Shown here: piece after piece, positions 1 through 9,963 of the stretch | How the letters are laid out: each line of letters opens with the position of its first letter | Position numbering within the stretch: position 1 is the first letter of the stretch | From: Ureaplasma sp. Hg1 | GTDB lineage: Bacteria; Bacillota_I; Bacilli_A; Mycoplasmatales; Mycoplasmoidaceae | Assembly: GCA_021378535.1 (NCBI GenBank) | Contig: JAACJV010000012.1 | Location: 1 to 32,684, forward strand | Direction: 5' to 3' | DNA length: 32,684 nucleotides | Notes under the pieces: model-generated | The model's input: only the letters and a program-made list of their open reading frames with translations | Told to the model about the DNA's origin: nothing | The model's database searches: none | Position numbers and translations under genes: made by a program

Positions 1-1
1 A

Positions 2-1021
2 TATTTACTATCATTCTTATTTGGTGTTATATCTGGTTTATCAACACTTTTTTTTATCCAAAATACTGGATTATATTCACCCGGGCTTTCGGGAGCACTT
101 CAGGGAACAAGCCGGATTGTACGGGCTTCAATTTCAGATGAAGCAACCGCGACTACTGTTTATAATATAATGTTCTGGGGACTATATTTTGTGGCAAACA
201 TTCCGCTTTGTATTTTTGCTTATTACAAAGTTGGGAAGCATTTTGCAATTATGACAATGCTTCAAATTACGGGGTGCCAAATTACTGGTTTAGCAGTTAG
301 TTTCATCCCAGGTGCAAGTGAAATTATGGTTTTTGGGAGCACCTTGATTGATCGAGGGACAGGTTACGACGATTTGATTAATAACGATATTCAATTATTA
401 AGTTGATCTAATGCTGCCCAAGCGGCCAAGATTCCAAGCTTAATCGCTTACGGATTAGCAGCGTCGTTTACAGATGCTATTCCGATTGCCTTAAGTTACA
501 TTATTGGTGGTTCTTCGGGTGGAACAGATGTAATTTCATTTTATTATGCACGCAAGAAAAATAAACCAATAGGGGCAAGCCTAACATACTTAAACTCCTT
601 AACATTAGTGTTTGGAATCGTTATTGGGTCATTCGGTGCGGCTAGCATGATTAACCCAAGCTACGCACAATTACCAAACTTCTTTAGCCCTAATATGGTG
701 GTTTCAATTTTAATGACCATCTTAATGGGATTGATCTATAATCACTATTTTCCAAAACATAAGATTATCAAGGTCCAAGTTTATAGCGATAAGGTGCGTG
801 AAATTAGGAATCATTTAGTGGATGAAAATTATAGTCATGCATTAACAATTAACAATACAATTGGGGGTTATAAATGAACCAGTAATCAAAACATTGATAC
901 TGTTTGTATGTATGTTGAATTGCCAGAATTAATTTATCAAATTAGGAAGATTGATGAAGATTGCTTGATTACAACACAACGAATAATAGATGTTGATGGT
1001 TATATGGCGGTCTCGCATTAA
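2..1021 (+). CDS. YitT family (DUF2179) membrane protein, copy 1, 5'-partial
   Basis: The frame is open from base 2 to TAA at 1019-1021 when TGA is read as Trp; 339 residues are visible and the start lies left of the window. Hydrophobic segments come first. A GGSSGG motif sits at about residues 169-174 of the fragment. A soluble C-terminal domain of DUF2179 type follows, with the pattern KVQVYSDK, EIRNHL, TINNTIGGYK, TVCMYVELPEL. YitT proteins are polytopic membrane proteins of unknown substrate, typically about 280 residues. The two downstream genes are clear paralogs sharing NTGLY, VYN..FWGLY and NIPLCIFAYY. Both TGG and TGA are used for Trp. Family assignment is firm; function is unknown. 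Confidence 0.85.
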
Positions 1022-1037
1022 ACGGAGTATTTATAGA

Positions 1038-1079
1038 ATAATAAAAAAATAAAAACGTCAAAGTTTTTATTTTTTTATT
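1038..1079 (+). terminator. Hairpin terminator between YitT copies 1 and 2
   Basis: A perfect 17-bp inverted repeat (arms 1040-1056 and 1063-1079, loop GTCAAA) lies 18 nt after the stop of YitT copy 1. The 3' arm is T-rich with a run of seven T. The stem is almost entirely A-T, but its length and T-tract suit an intrinsic terminator, so copies 1 and 2 are probably separate transcripts. Confidence 0.6.
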
Positions 1080-1155
1080 AAAATGTTTAATAAATAACAC
1101 AAATATTTTTTTTGATGTTATATTTATAGCATTATTTATTAAGCGAGCAAAGGTA

Positions 1156-2475
1156 ATGGCAAAAAAGGATAAACCCAACAAGGAAACTACAAAACTTTTA
1201 AAAACTGAAAAGAAAACAATTAAACCTTTTTCATCAACACGAAGCGCCATTGCTAAAATTATTAACATTGACGGAGTTGGGGATGTTAATAAAGTTTTTC
1301 AAAATTCAGATGGTGAAACAGTTAGATTTCATTCTACAATAGTTAAATTTAGTCAACTATATAAAACTCAAAATAAGTGAATACGGTATTTATTAGCGGT
1401 TTCAATGGGTATAGTTGCTGGAATTTTTGCTTTATTTTTTATTCAAAACACAGGATTATATCAGCCTGGTCTTGGAGGTGCATTACAAGGAGTCGCTCGA
1501 TTAGTTCAAACTGAAATGCTAGAATCAGGTAGCGCCGCTGGAATTTCGGAAACTGTTTATAATGTTCTTTTCTGAGGTTTATATTTAATTGCCAATATCC
1601 CTTTATGTATTTTTGCCTACTATAAAATTAACAAACAATTTGCTTATCTTACGATACTATTTATTATCGGCGCACAAGTCACCGGTTTCTTGTTATCAAT
1701 GATTCCTAATATTGACGAACAAGTTATGTTAGGACAATGCGACCTTAGTCTTTTTAAAGGGACTTGAAATGAAAATAATGGGATGCCAAAACCTGAATGA
1801 AATTATATTGAGCAACACTACGATGTGTTGATTAGAAACAACATCCAAATGTTAGACTGAGGAAATCCGGCCCAAGCTGCAATGGTGCCGCAAATGTTTC
1901 TTTATGTAGTCATGGGAGCAATTGGTTTTGCGTTGCCTGTTTCATTATTATATATTGTTGGAGGTTCATCCGGTGGCGCTGATATTGTTTCCTTTTATTA
2001 TGCTAAAAAGAAAAACAAACCGGTTGGGAATATCTTAACTTATTTGAATGTTGTAACTTTAATAATTGGGATTCTATTGGGTAGCTTCATTCCCGCGGGA
2101 ATGATTAATGGTAAATATTTTGCAGCCAACTATTTATTTTCACCCAATATGATGTGTTCCCTCCTATTAAGTGCTTTGATGGGAATAATCTTTAATTTCT
2201 ATTTCCCAAAACATAAAACTGTAAAAGTACAAATTTACAGTACTAAAGTAATGGAAATTAGAGATAACTTAATGGCTTTAAAATATAATCATGCTTTAAC
2301 TATTAATAATTCAATTGGGGGATATTCTTTAAAGGAAAATAAAAACTTTTACACAATATGTATGTTCGTTGAATTGCCTGAGTTAATATATGCAATTAGG
2401 AAAATTGATAAAGATTGTTTAATCGTAACAACTAGAGTTATTGGGTTAGACGGATTTATGGCAGTTAGAAAGTAA
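1156..2475 (+). CDS. YitT family (DUF2179) membrane protein, copy 2
   Basis: The gene encodes 439 residues with TGA as Trp. The ATG at 1156 follows AAAGG by a few bases. An N-terminal hydrophilic, Lys/Thr-rich extension of about 75 residues precedes the first membrane segment (starting near IRYLLAVS). Then come the family core with NTGLY, VYNVLFWGLY, a variable loop of about 50 residues, GGSSGG, FSPNMM, YFPKHK, and the C-terminal DUF2179 domain (TINNSIGGY, ELPELI). It is much longer than the usual YitT of about 280 residues because of the N-terminal extension and the loop. It lies 16 nt upstream of copy 3 and is probably cotranscribed with it. The transported substrate is unknown. Confidence 0.88.
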
Positions 2476-2491
2476 CGGGAGAAGATTATAA

Positions 2492-3850
2492 ATGAAAGAT
2501 AATTCTAATAAAAAAAATGATCAATCAAACAAGAAAATAGATGAGCAATTTTTTAGTAATGAATACATTGACCCAAGTAAAGACGTTGTAACGCACAAGG
2601 TTGATACTAAATCAGAGCAACATGATCACAACCAAACAAATAGCCATGAAAATAGCCATATAAATAGTAAGGAATTTGTTAAAAAAGCAATTAAAAATTT
2701 TAATAAAATTGAGGATCCTTACAAAGGTTGTGTATCTAGACAGGAATTCGACCGAGTTAGAAAGACATCCGGTTTATTAAGATTCAGTGGCCTGTATTCT
2801 GAAAAAAGAGTTTGAGTACGTTATTTAATTATTGCAATTGGTGCTCTTTTCTTTGGCTTCATTTCCTTAATATTTGTTAAGAACACAGGTTTATATTCCG
2901 CAGGTCTTGGAGGTATTTTTCAAGGATTAGCACGGTTTACGCAAACAGCTATGTTACAAGGTAATGATTCTATGAAGGCGGCAGCACCAGCTGTTTATAA
3001 TGTTCTTTTCTGAGGATTGTATTTCCTTGCAAATATACCATTATGTATTTTTGCTTATTATCGAATTGATAAAAGGTTCGCTAAATTGTCTTTTCTTTAT
3101 TTAGCTCTAAACAACCTTTTTGGGTTAGGTTTATCATTTATTCCTGGTTTAAATACTTTTAGTATTTTTGGAAACATTGAATCATTAAACCCAATTTTAA
3201 CAGATAATTCAATAGTTTTGTTAGATTGAGATTTTGGTCAAAAAAGTGGTGGTGATTTAGCTCAAATTGTACCGTTGGTTTTTGCCTCAACCTTCTATTC
3301 AATAATAGGTATCGTATGATATGCAATTATGTATATTTCTGGTGGATCATCAGGCGGCGGTGATATCGTCGGAATGTGATATTCTAAGAAAAAGAAAAAA
3401 TCATTAGGTTTTAGTTTAATGATTATTAATATGGTATGTATTTTTCTATCAGCAACCATTGGTAGTTTTGGATCCTCATGTTTAGTTGACGGTGTTCATG
3501 TGACGCGGCTGATATCACCTAATTTTTTATGTTCAATTGCTTCAGCTATCATGATTGGAATTGGTGTAAACACTTTATATCCTAGATATAAAATTATCCA
3601 AGTACATGTTTATACTTTGAAAGGGATGAAAATTAGGGATAATTTATTTAATAAAAAATATATTCATACTGTAACAATTCATAATGATATCGGGGGATAT
3701 AGTTTAGACCCTGTACAACGGATTACAACCGTTTGTACTTACACAGAGTTACCAAGAGTTATAAGCGCAATTAGAGAGGCTGATCCAGATGGTATGATTA
3801 TCACAATGAAAGTCAGGGACTTTGATGGATATATTAAAATAGAGAAATAA
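2492..3850 (+). CDS. YitT family (DUF2179) membrane protein, copy 3, with polar His/Asn-rich N-terminus
   Basis: The gene encodes 452 residues with TGA as Trp. The ATG at 2492 is preceded by GGGAGAAG. Residues 1 to about 107 are a soluble tail unlike that of copy 2, rich in Asn, Asp, Ser and Lys, with a His cluster around residues 43-56 (EQHDHNQTNSHENSH). Membrane segments then follow with NTGLY, VYNVLFWGLYFLANIPLCIF, FIPG, GGSSGGGDIV and a C-terminal DUF2179 domain (TIHNDIGGY, TYTELPRV). It is the most diverged of the three paralogs (for example SKKKKKSLG for AKKKNKPVG). It is followed by a strong hairpin terminator. The His-rich tail could bind metal, which is inference only. Confidence 0.87.
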
Positions 3851-3870
3851 TAAACTAACTATTTCACACT

Positions 3871-3914
3871 ACTATTAAAAAACTAGATATATCAATATCT
3901 AGTTTTTTAATAGT
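3871..3914. terminator. Bidirectional intrinsic terminator after YitT copy 3
   Basis: A perfect 20-bp stem (3871-3890 with 3895-3914) has a 4-nt loop ATCA. A run of six T is present in the descending arm on either strand. It lies 20 nt past the YitT stop and downstream of the convergent hpt, so it can serve both directions. Confidence 0.8.
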
Positions 3915-3934
3915 TCTTTTTTAAATTAGTAGAA

Positions 3935-3999
3935 TTTGTTGAACTCCGATTAAGTTCAACAAAACGATTATATAGTAGACCTAATTATATTTAGGTCTA
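3935..3999. repeat. Two further hairpins in the convergent intergenic region
   Basis: There are two perfect inverted repeats. The first is 11 bp (3935-3945 with 3953-3963, loop CCGATTA). The second is 9 bp (3976-3984 with 3991-3999, loop TTATAT). Neither is followed by a convincing T-run on either strand, so they are structured RNA or DNA elements rather than obvious terminators. Confidence 0.6.
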
Positions 4000-4030
4000 G
4001 TGTTACGCCATTCCATATAAAGCATTGATT

Positions 4031-4064
4031 AAAAAATATAATCTGCGATTAAAAGATTATATTT
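4031..4064 (-). terminator. Terminator of the purA-purB-hpt operon
   Basis: A perfect 10-bp stem (4034-4043 with 4055-4064, 11-nt loop) is followed on the - strand by a run of six T (the A-run at 4031-4036). It lies 45 nt beyond the hpt stop. The stem is AT-rich, so strength is uncertain; the bidirectional hairpin at 3871-3914 offers a backup. Confidence 0.55.
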
Positions 4065-4108
4065 AGTATTCTAATATTCACTAAATTAGATAGATATTAA
4101 TTGTTTTA

Positions 4109-4642
4109 CTATTCAATAATACCAAAGTCCCTTGCGTTCCGATATTTACCATTACTATCGATTCCAAACCCTGCAACCCAAGCATTAGGAATGTCGAAAA
4201 TTGTTCAATTTACCTTTACATCAACGCTCCGAGCACTACTGTCTTTTTTAAAAAGGACACAAATTTTAACATCTTTAGCGCCAAGCTTTAATAAGTAATT
4301 TTTAAACATAGCTAAAGTTTGTCCAGTATCTATCATGTCCTCTAATATCAATATTGTTTTATCTTTAACCATTGACATATCTACAGCTAATAAAATTTTT
4401 GGTTCATTATTACTTTTGCGATTGTTACCATAGCTAGTTATTTTAGTTGCACGTAAACTTAAATCAAAATCTAACATCGGTAGTATTTGACCACAGAATA
4501 CAATAGATCCGTCTAAGATAGGAACGACTAGAACTTCGCCTTTGTCCTTATAATAATTGTTCAATTTTTTTGCTGTTGTTTTGATTCCGCTTAATATTTC
4601 ATCATAAGTAAATAAAATTTCTTTAAAGACTAGTTTTTCCAT
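4109..4642 (-). CDS. hpt: Hypoxanthine (guanine) phosphoribosyltransferase
   Basis: This 177-residue cytoplasmic enzyme converts hypoxanthine or guanine plus PRPP to IMP or GMP. The PRPP-binding loop EDMIDTGQTL is at residues 101-110 and PILDGSIVF at about 41-49. The C-terminus (NAWVAGFGID, RNARDFGI) matches the HPRT end, reached only by reading TGA as Trp. The ATG at 4642 is chosen over an in-frame ATG at 4696 because AAAGGG lies just upstream and the protein then begins like other HPRTs. The first 20 nt overlap the end of purB, implying translational coupling. The IMP made here is the substrate of PurA, so the operon forms a complete hypoxanthine-to-AMP route. Confidence 0.93.
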
Positions 4643-5933
4643 TGAATACCCTTTCATAAATATCATCGACATAACGACAATGATATTTATAATCAAATAA
4701 TTTATCTAGTTCGTCTTTAGAGATATAGTCCATTATTTTAGAATCCTTTATATTGGATTCAAAGGGTTGCTTTGAATTTCATGTTTTCATAGCAACAGCT
4801 TGAATTAAGTCATATGCTTTTTCACGTTCTAGACCTTTAGTATTAATTAAATACAAAAGAACTGTTTGAGAAAATATTAATCCGTTAGTTATTTTAATGT
4901 TGTCATTCATTTTAGTTTCATTAACAATTAAGTTCGACATTATATTATTAAACCGTCGTAGCATATAAACGATTGTGATAGTGCCATCAAGGAAAACTAT
5001 TCTTTCATTTGACGAATGACTAATATCACGTTCATGTCAAAGGTTGATATTCATATTAATGGTAGTACTATAGCCTTGCAACAATCTACTCATGCCACAA
5101 ATATTTTCACAACCGATTGGGTTTTTCTTATGGGGCATTGCTGAGCTACCCTTTTGATTTTTAGAAAAACCTTCTTGAACTTCATTAACTTCGGTCCGCA
5201 TTAAATGGCGAATCTCGGTAGCAAAATGCTCAAGTGAAGCTCCGATTAATGCTATTACATTAAAATAATTAGCATGATTATCACGTTGTCACACTTGGGT
5301 TGAAATAGCAGCTGAATTTAGATTTAATTTTTTTGCCACATAATCTTGGATGAAACAGCCAGTATTAGCGAATGTTCCGACTGCTCCACTTATTTTTATT
5401 GTTTCCACGTCTTCACAAGCGTCATTGAAGCGCTTTAGTTGTCGTTCTAGTTCGTTATATCATAAGGTTAATTTTAATCCGAACGTTGTGATTTCTGCAT
5501 GGATTCCATGCGTTCGACCGATTTGATATGTGTTTTTATATTTCATTGCTAACGTTTTTAAAGTTAGCATTAAGTTAACAATGTCATCTCTAATAATATT
5601 GTTGACTTGTTTAAAAGCCATTGCATTAGCAGTGTCAACAATATCAGTAGAAGTCAAACCATAATGAATTCATTTTTTAGCTGGCGTTTTAGTTGCTTTA
5701 CTAATAGCTCTTGTGAAGGCTACAACATCATGTTTAGTTTCTTTTTCAATTTCTAATATATCTTTTAATTTAAATGTTGCTTGTTTTTTTAATTCAATGA
5801 TATCATTCTCTGGAATGACACCTTCTTGATTTCACGCTTCACAAACTAATAATTCAATTTTTAATCAATTATTAAATTTACTTTCATCAGATCATATCGC
5901 TTCAATTACTGGAATATTATATCTTTTAATCAT
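4623..5933 (-). CDS. purB: Adenylosuccinate lyase
   Basis: This 436-residue cytoplasmic enzyme splits adenylosuccinate into AMP and fumarate (and SAICAR in de novo synthesis, for which no genes are seen here). The fumarase/aspartase-superfamily signature [11 protein letters not shown] is encoded near 5110-5150, about residue 260. The [11 protein letters not shown] and GRTHGIHAE segments are also present. Several Trp residues are TGA. The ATG at 5933 follows directly on the purA stop (TAA then ATG with no gap). The C-terminus ([17 protein letters not shown]) resembles that of Bacillus PurB. Middle member of purA-purB-hpt. Confidence 0.95.
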
Positions 5934-7220
<1,287 letters not shown>

Positions 7221-7237
7221 CTATTCCTTAATATATA

Positions 7238-7273
7238 ACTAAAAAATTATATCATTAGATATAATTTTTTAGT
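7238..7273 (-). promoter_or_regulatory. 16-bp hairpin in the purA leader
   Basis: A perfect inverted repeat (7238-7253 with 7258-7273, loop ATTA on the + strand) has a six-T run in the descending arm. It lies between a candidate -10 box and the purA start codon, so it would form at the extreme 5' end of the purA mRNA. It could be an attenuator, a 5' stabiliser, or a terminator for stray leftward transcription. Confidence 0.55.
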
Positions 7274-7667
7274 ACAAAGTGAATTATATTTATAGTTGGA
7301 TTTCATTTTCTACTACATTTTAAAATAACTATCTTTAGAATTTACATAAAATAATCGACAATCCAATAAAGAATAATATTACTGACCCTTCTCTAGTTTA
7401 GTCGCTAATACTTATTTAATATCATTCTGTATTTTCCTATTGTGAGTTGATGTTGAATAATAACTATCAATTTAAATATTGATAGTTATCTGACTTAATT
7501 ACATTTAGATAAGGTAGATTAATATAAGCTAAAAATCTTTATTAACGTCTTCTAAAACTACTATATAATAATGGTTACTAATTTAATATTTTTTGAACTT
7601 ATTGATACACGATTACTATTTAATTACTTTTGTGTTTTCTCCTTAAATACAAATTTTATAATATCCT
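7274..7667. other. Non-coding stretch between purA and the zinc-ribbon gene
   Basis: No convincing gene is seen. The stretch contains a perfect 12-bp inverted repeat (7460-7471 with 7478-7489, 6-nt loop TTAAAT). A 35-codon open frame at 7571-7678 lacks a ribosome binding site and has no recognisable composition. No tRNA or conserved RNA was recognised. Confidence 0.5.
7283..7288 (-). promoter_or_regulatory. purA: Candidate -10 box of the purA-purB-hpt operon
   Basis: TATAAT on the - strand, with start of transcription expected near 7276. There is no recognisable -35 box, which is common in Mollicutes. The genome is so AT-rich that single TATAAT hits carry limited weight. Confidence 0.4.
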
Positions 7668-7710
7668 TATTTAATTAGTTAGTTTATGATAGAATTTAAC
7701 TAATTAAATA
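7668..7710 (+). promoter_or_regulatory. Palindrome enclosing the -10 box of the zinc-ribbon gene
   Basis: Perfect 14-bp inverted arms (7668-7681 and 7697-7710) flank a 15-nt spacer holding TATGAT (7685-7690), a candidate -10 box. Transcription would start near 7697, at the first base of the right arm. The arrangement resembles a repressor operator. The right arm is directly followed by the GGGGGA ribosome binding site. Confidence 0.5.
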
Positions 7711-7721
7711 GGGGGACTATA

Positions 7722-7907
7722 ATGAGGGGATATTGTGCAAATTGTGGAAGAGAAGTTGATTCTCAACTAACCGGAGGGCAAGTTACTTCAGCTGTACTTC
7801 TATTTCTATTGTTACTTATTGGATTATTAATATGGATACCAGTGCATGCTAGAAAATGTCCTTTTTGTAAATCCGAAATATGTAAATTAGGGAATAAACC
7901 CATTTAA
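7722..7907 (+). CDS. Small zinc-ribbon membrane protein, LITAF-like layout
   Basis: This 61-residue protein has CANC (Cys5, Cys8), a hydrophobic stretch of about 20 residues (roughly 24-42), and KCPFC (Cys46, Cys49), plus a further Cys54. Two CxxC knuckles separated by a membrane-inserting segment is the plan of the LITAF-like zinc ribbon, which sits on the membrane face with both knuckles on the same side. The start follows GGGGGACT. It has its own promoter and terminator, so it is monocistronic. Its only Trp is TGG, whereas most neighbours mainly use TGA, a weak hint of acquisition. The function is unknown; it could instead be a generic zinc-ribbon TM protein. Confidence 0.8.
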   Translation: MRGYCANCGREVDSQLTGGQVTSAVLLFLLLLIGLLIWIPVHARKCPFCKSEICKLGNKPI

Positions 7908-7927
7908 TAGTAAATAACGAAATAATT

Positions 7928-7953
7928 ATCTATGATCACTCATAGATTTTTTT
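7928..7953 (+). terminator. Intrinsic terminator of the zinc-ribbon gene
   Basis: An 8-bp perfect stem (7928-7935 with 7940-7947, loop TCAC) is followed by seven T. It sits 20 nt after the stop codon. Confidence 0.7.
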
Positions 7954-8538
7954 ATTCCTTAATTCACCTTAATTTATAGTTTCTTTATATTTCACAACAA
8001 GCATTATAGTTATTAGTAATAATTGTATTAACTTGAATTAAAAGCATTATCATATTTTAATCAGTAATTACTATATATAAATAGGTTATTAACAATAGTT
8101 GGTATTTTATTGAAGTTAATATAAAAGGTTACTATTCCAATAGACCCCAACATTAGTACGTTTTGGTAATCAATAATTTTATATTCATAATATGATTTTT
8201 TTCAATCCTAGGGTATTGGTATTTCAAGATTAATAAATCTATAAAAATTGAAATTTTATTTTTTGATATGGCATTATTTTAAAACTATTTTTAATAAATT
8301 ATTTTATCTAATTTTCTAAGATGAAAAGTAATTTATCTCTATAATAGGTTGTAATATGTATGGATAGGTAGTAAAATTTATATAGATGTATAATGTTATA
8401 CTTTAATTTTAATATTATTTAATATAAGTTTTATGAGCAAATTTATACTATTTAAAATTAAAGTTTTCCATCATACATTAATATTTGAAAGGAGTTATAT
8501 ATAATGATATATTATTTAAAATTTGAAAGGAGCAAACT
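7954..8538 (+). other. Long non-coding region and leader of the MFS-ldh operon
   Basis: No gene is seen in the first 430 bases, which look like very AT-rich decayed sequence. Candidate -10 boxes (TATAAT) lie at 8340-8345 and 8389-8394. The last 140 bases would be transcribed leader from the second box, and hold a long stem (8400-8464) and two nearly identical ribosome binding sites (8485-8494 and 8523-8532). Confidence 0.5.
8389..8464 (+). promoter_or_regulatory. Candidate promoter and 5' stem of the MFS-ldh transcript
   Basis: The extended -10 box TG-TATAAT (8387-8394) predicts a start near 8400. Exactly there a 13-bp perfect inverted repeat begins (8400-8412 with 8452-8464, 39-nt loop). 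The mRNA would therefore open with a stem-loop, about 75 nt ahead of the MFS start codon. No -35 box is evident. Confidence 0.45.
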
Positions 8539-8557
8539 ATGTTTGGAGATAATTTAA
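8504..8557 (+). CDS. Possible 17-codon leader peptide overlapping the MFS start
   Basis: An ATG at 8504 follows GAAAGGAG with good spacing and opens a 17-codon frame (MIYYLKFERSKLCLEII) ending in TAA at 8555-8557. It covers the MFS ribosome binding site and overlaps the MFS start by 19 nt in another frame. The sequence around its own SD (TTTGAAAGGAG) repeats at the MFS SD. It could be a translated leader that gates MFS translation, or a by-product of a local duplication. Confidence 0.3.
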   Translation: MIYYLKFERSKLCLEII

Positions 8558-9954
8558 AAAAAGTATGAAACAATAGAAAATTTGTTGATGCTGAAAATAA
8601 TCGTAAATCGTACGGTTTACTATTATGGGGATTAGTCCTTTTTGGCTATTTCTTATTCGTTTTTGAATGAGTAATGATGAACAAGCTAGCAGGATCTGTT
8701 GGTGGAATAGGATGAATGGATAGTTTCTTTACTGTAAAACCAGAAAGTACTACAACACAAGCTGTTAACTATTCGATAACCGCTATGCGTGGTCTTGGAT
8801 CAATTGGTGCAGGATTCGTTTTAGCGAAAGTAGGTCATAAATATGCAGTTATTATTGCAATGATATTACTTTCCTTCGGTTTAGTTGGAGTATGGATGCC
8901 TAATTATGCATCATTTATTGTTTTTAGAATGATTATGGCTGTTGGTGGAACTGTATTAATTACATATACACAACCAATTATTGCTAGATTCTTTGAACCT
9001 AAAGAAAAAACTTATTTATCAAGAATTAATTCGTTAGGATTTAATTTGGGTGCAGCAATCCCATTAATTCTTTGATGTATACCGTCAGTTTCAAAATATT
9101 TGACTACAAACTGACAAGTATTCTCTTCAATCGTTGCTGCAATACCTTTAGCTTTATTAATTTTCTATTTTTTATTCGCTAAAGATATTGAAATTAAAAA
9201 ATCAGCTAAATTCGACAATTTTGTTGAAGGTGATGATGGCTTAAAAAAAGCAACATGATTGAATGTTGGAATGGATTTAGATACTTGAAAATATGTATTA
9301 TTTTTCGGTGGATGATTAATCGCTGCTGTTAGTGTAATTTTAGTTACACCAGGTAGTTTCAAGCAATTACATAATCATAATTTTGATACACCTTATCAAT
9401 CATGAGAATTATTGCTACCAATTGTATTATTCTTATTATCGTTCATCCCAGCAATCTGATTGGTTGGATGAATATCTAAGACTAACATTGATAGAAGATA
9501 TTACATCGCAGGATGAACCTTCTTTGCATTAGTTTGTATTACTTGTGCTTATTTATGTACTGCATATACAAAAACATGTGCTGGAACTAGTATCTTCATG
9601 TTCTTAGCTGGTTTAGGTATTTGAGGTATTCAAGGACCAACATTAAACTTACCACACGAACAAGTGACAAACTCACCACAACGTGTTGCGATAGTTATTG
9701 GTTTTATTTGAGGAGCTGGATACTTAATGTATACTATTGCTAATGTTATTGAAGCTGAAGTTTTTGATGCTTTTAATGTTAAAGCTAGTTCATCAGCTGG
9801 GGCTATAAGCAATGCAGCTTGAACTGAATTTGGAGTGTTTATGCTTATGGCACTAATAATGCCTATCTTTGCATTAACTATGCCTAAGACAAAAGATATT
9901 CCAATTACTAAAATTTTCAAAAAAGAAAGTAGAGCAGCAGGTGCAGTAGCTTAG
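8539..9954 (+). CDS. Major facilitator superfamily transporter
   Basis: This is a 471-residue polytopic membrane protein with about 12 hydrophobic segments. The family loop motif between TM2 and TM3 appears as AGFVLAKVGHKYAVII (about residues 93-108). Numerous Trp residues are TGA. The ATG at 8539 follows GAAAGGAGC. The gene ends 9 nt before ldh, whose ribosome binding site (TAGGAG) overlaps its stop codon, so the two are cotranscribed. The link to lactate dehydrogenase suggests transport of a fermentable carbon source, lactate or pyruvate. The substrate cannot be read from the sequence. Confidence 0.85.
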
Positions 9955-9963
9955 GAGTTTATT

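Noticed and set aside
969-1268. A 99-residue - strand frame between YitT copies 1 and 2
   Set aside because: It overlaps the terminator hairpin and the start of copy 2, has low-complexity composition, and no recognisable features.
7571-7678. A 35-codon + strand frame after a TATAAT box (7564-7569)
   Set aside because: The ATG is only 1 nt from the box, with no ribosome binding site and no composition beyond random AT-rich sequence.
7954-8386. Search for tRNA genes or riboswitches in the long intergenic regions
   Set aside because: No TTCGA-type T-loop with pairing acceptor ends and no known riboswitch core was found.
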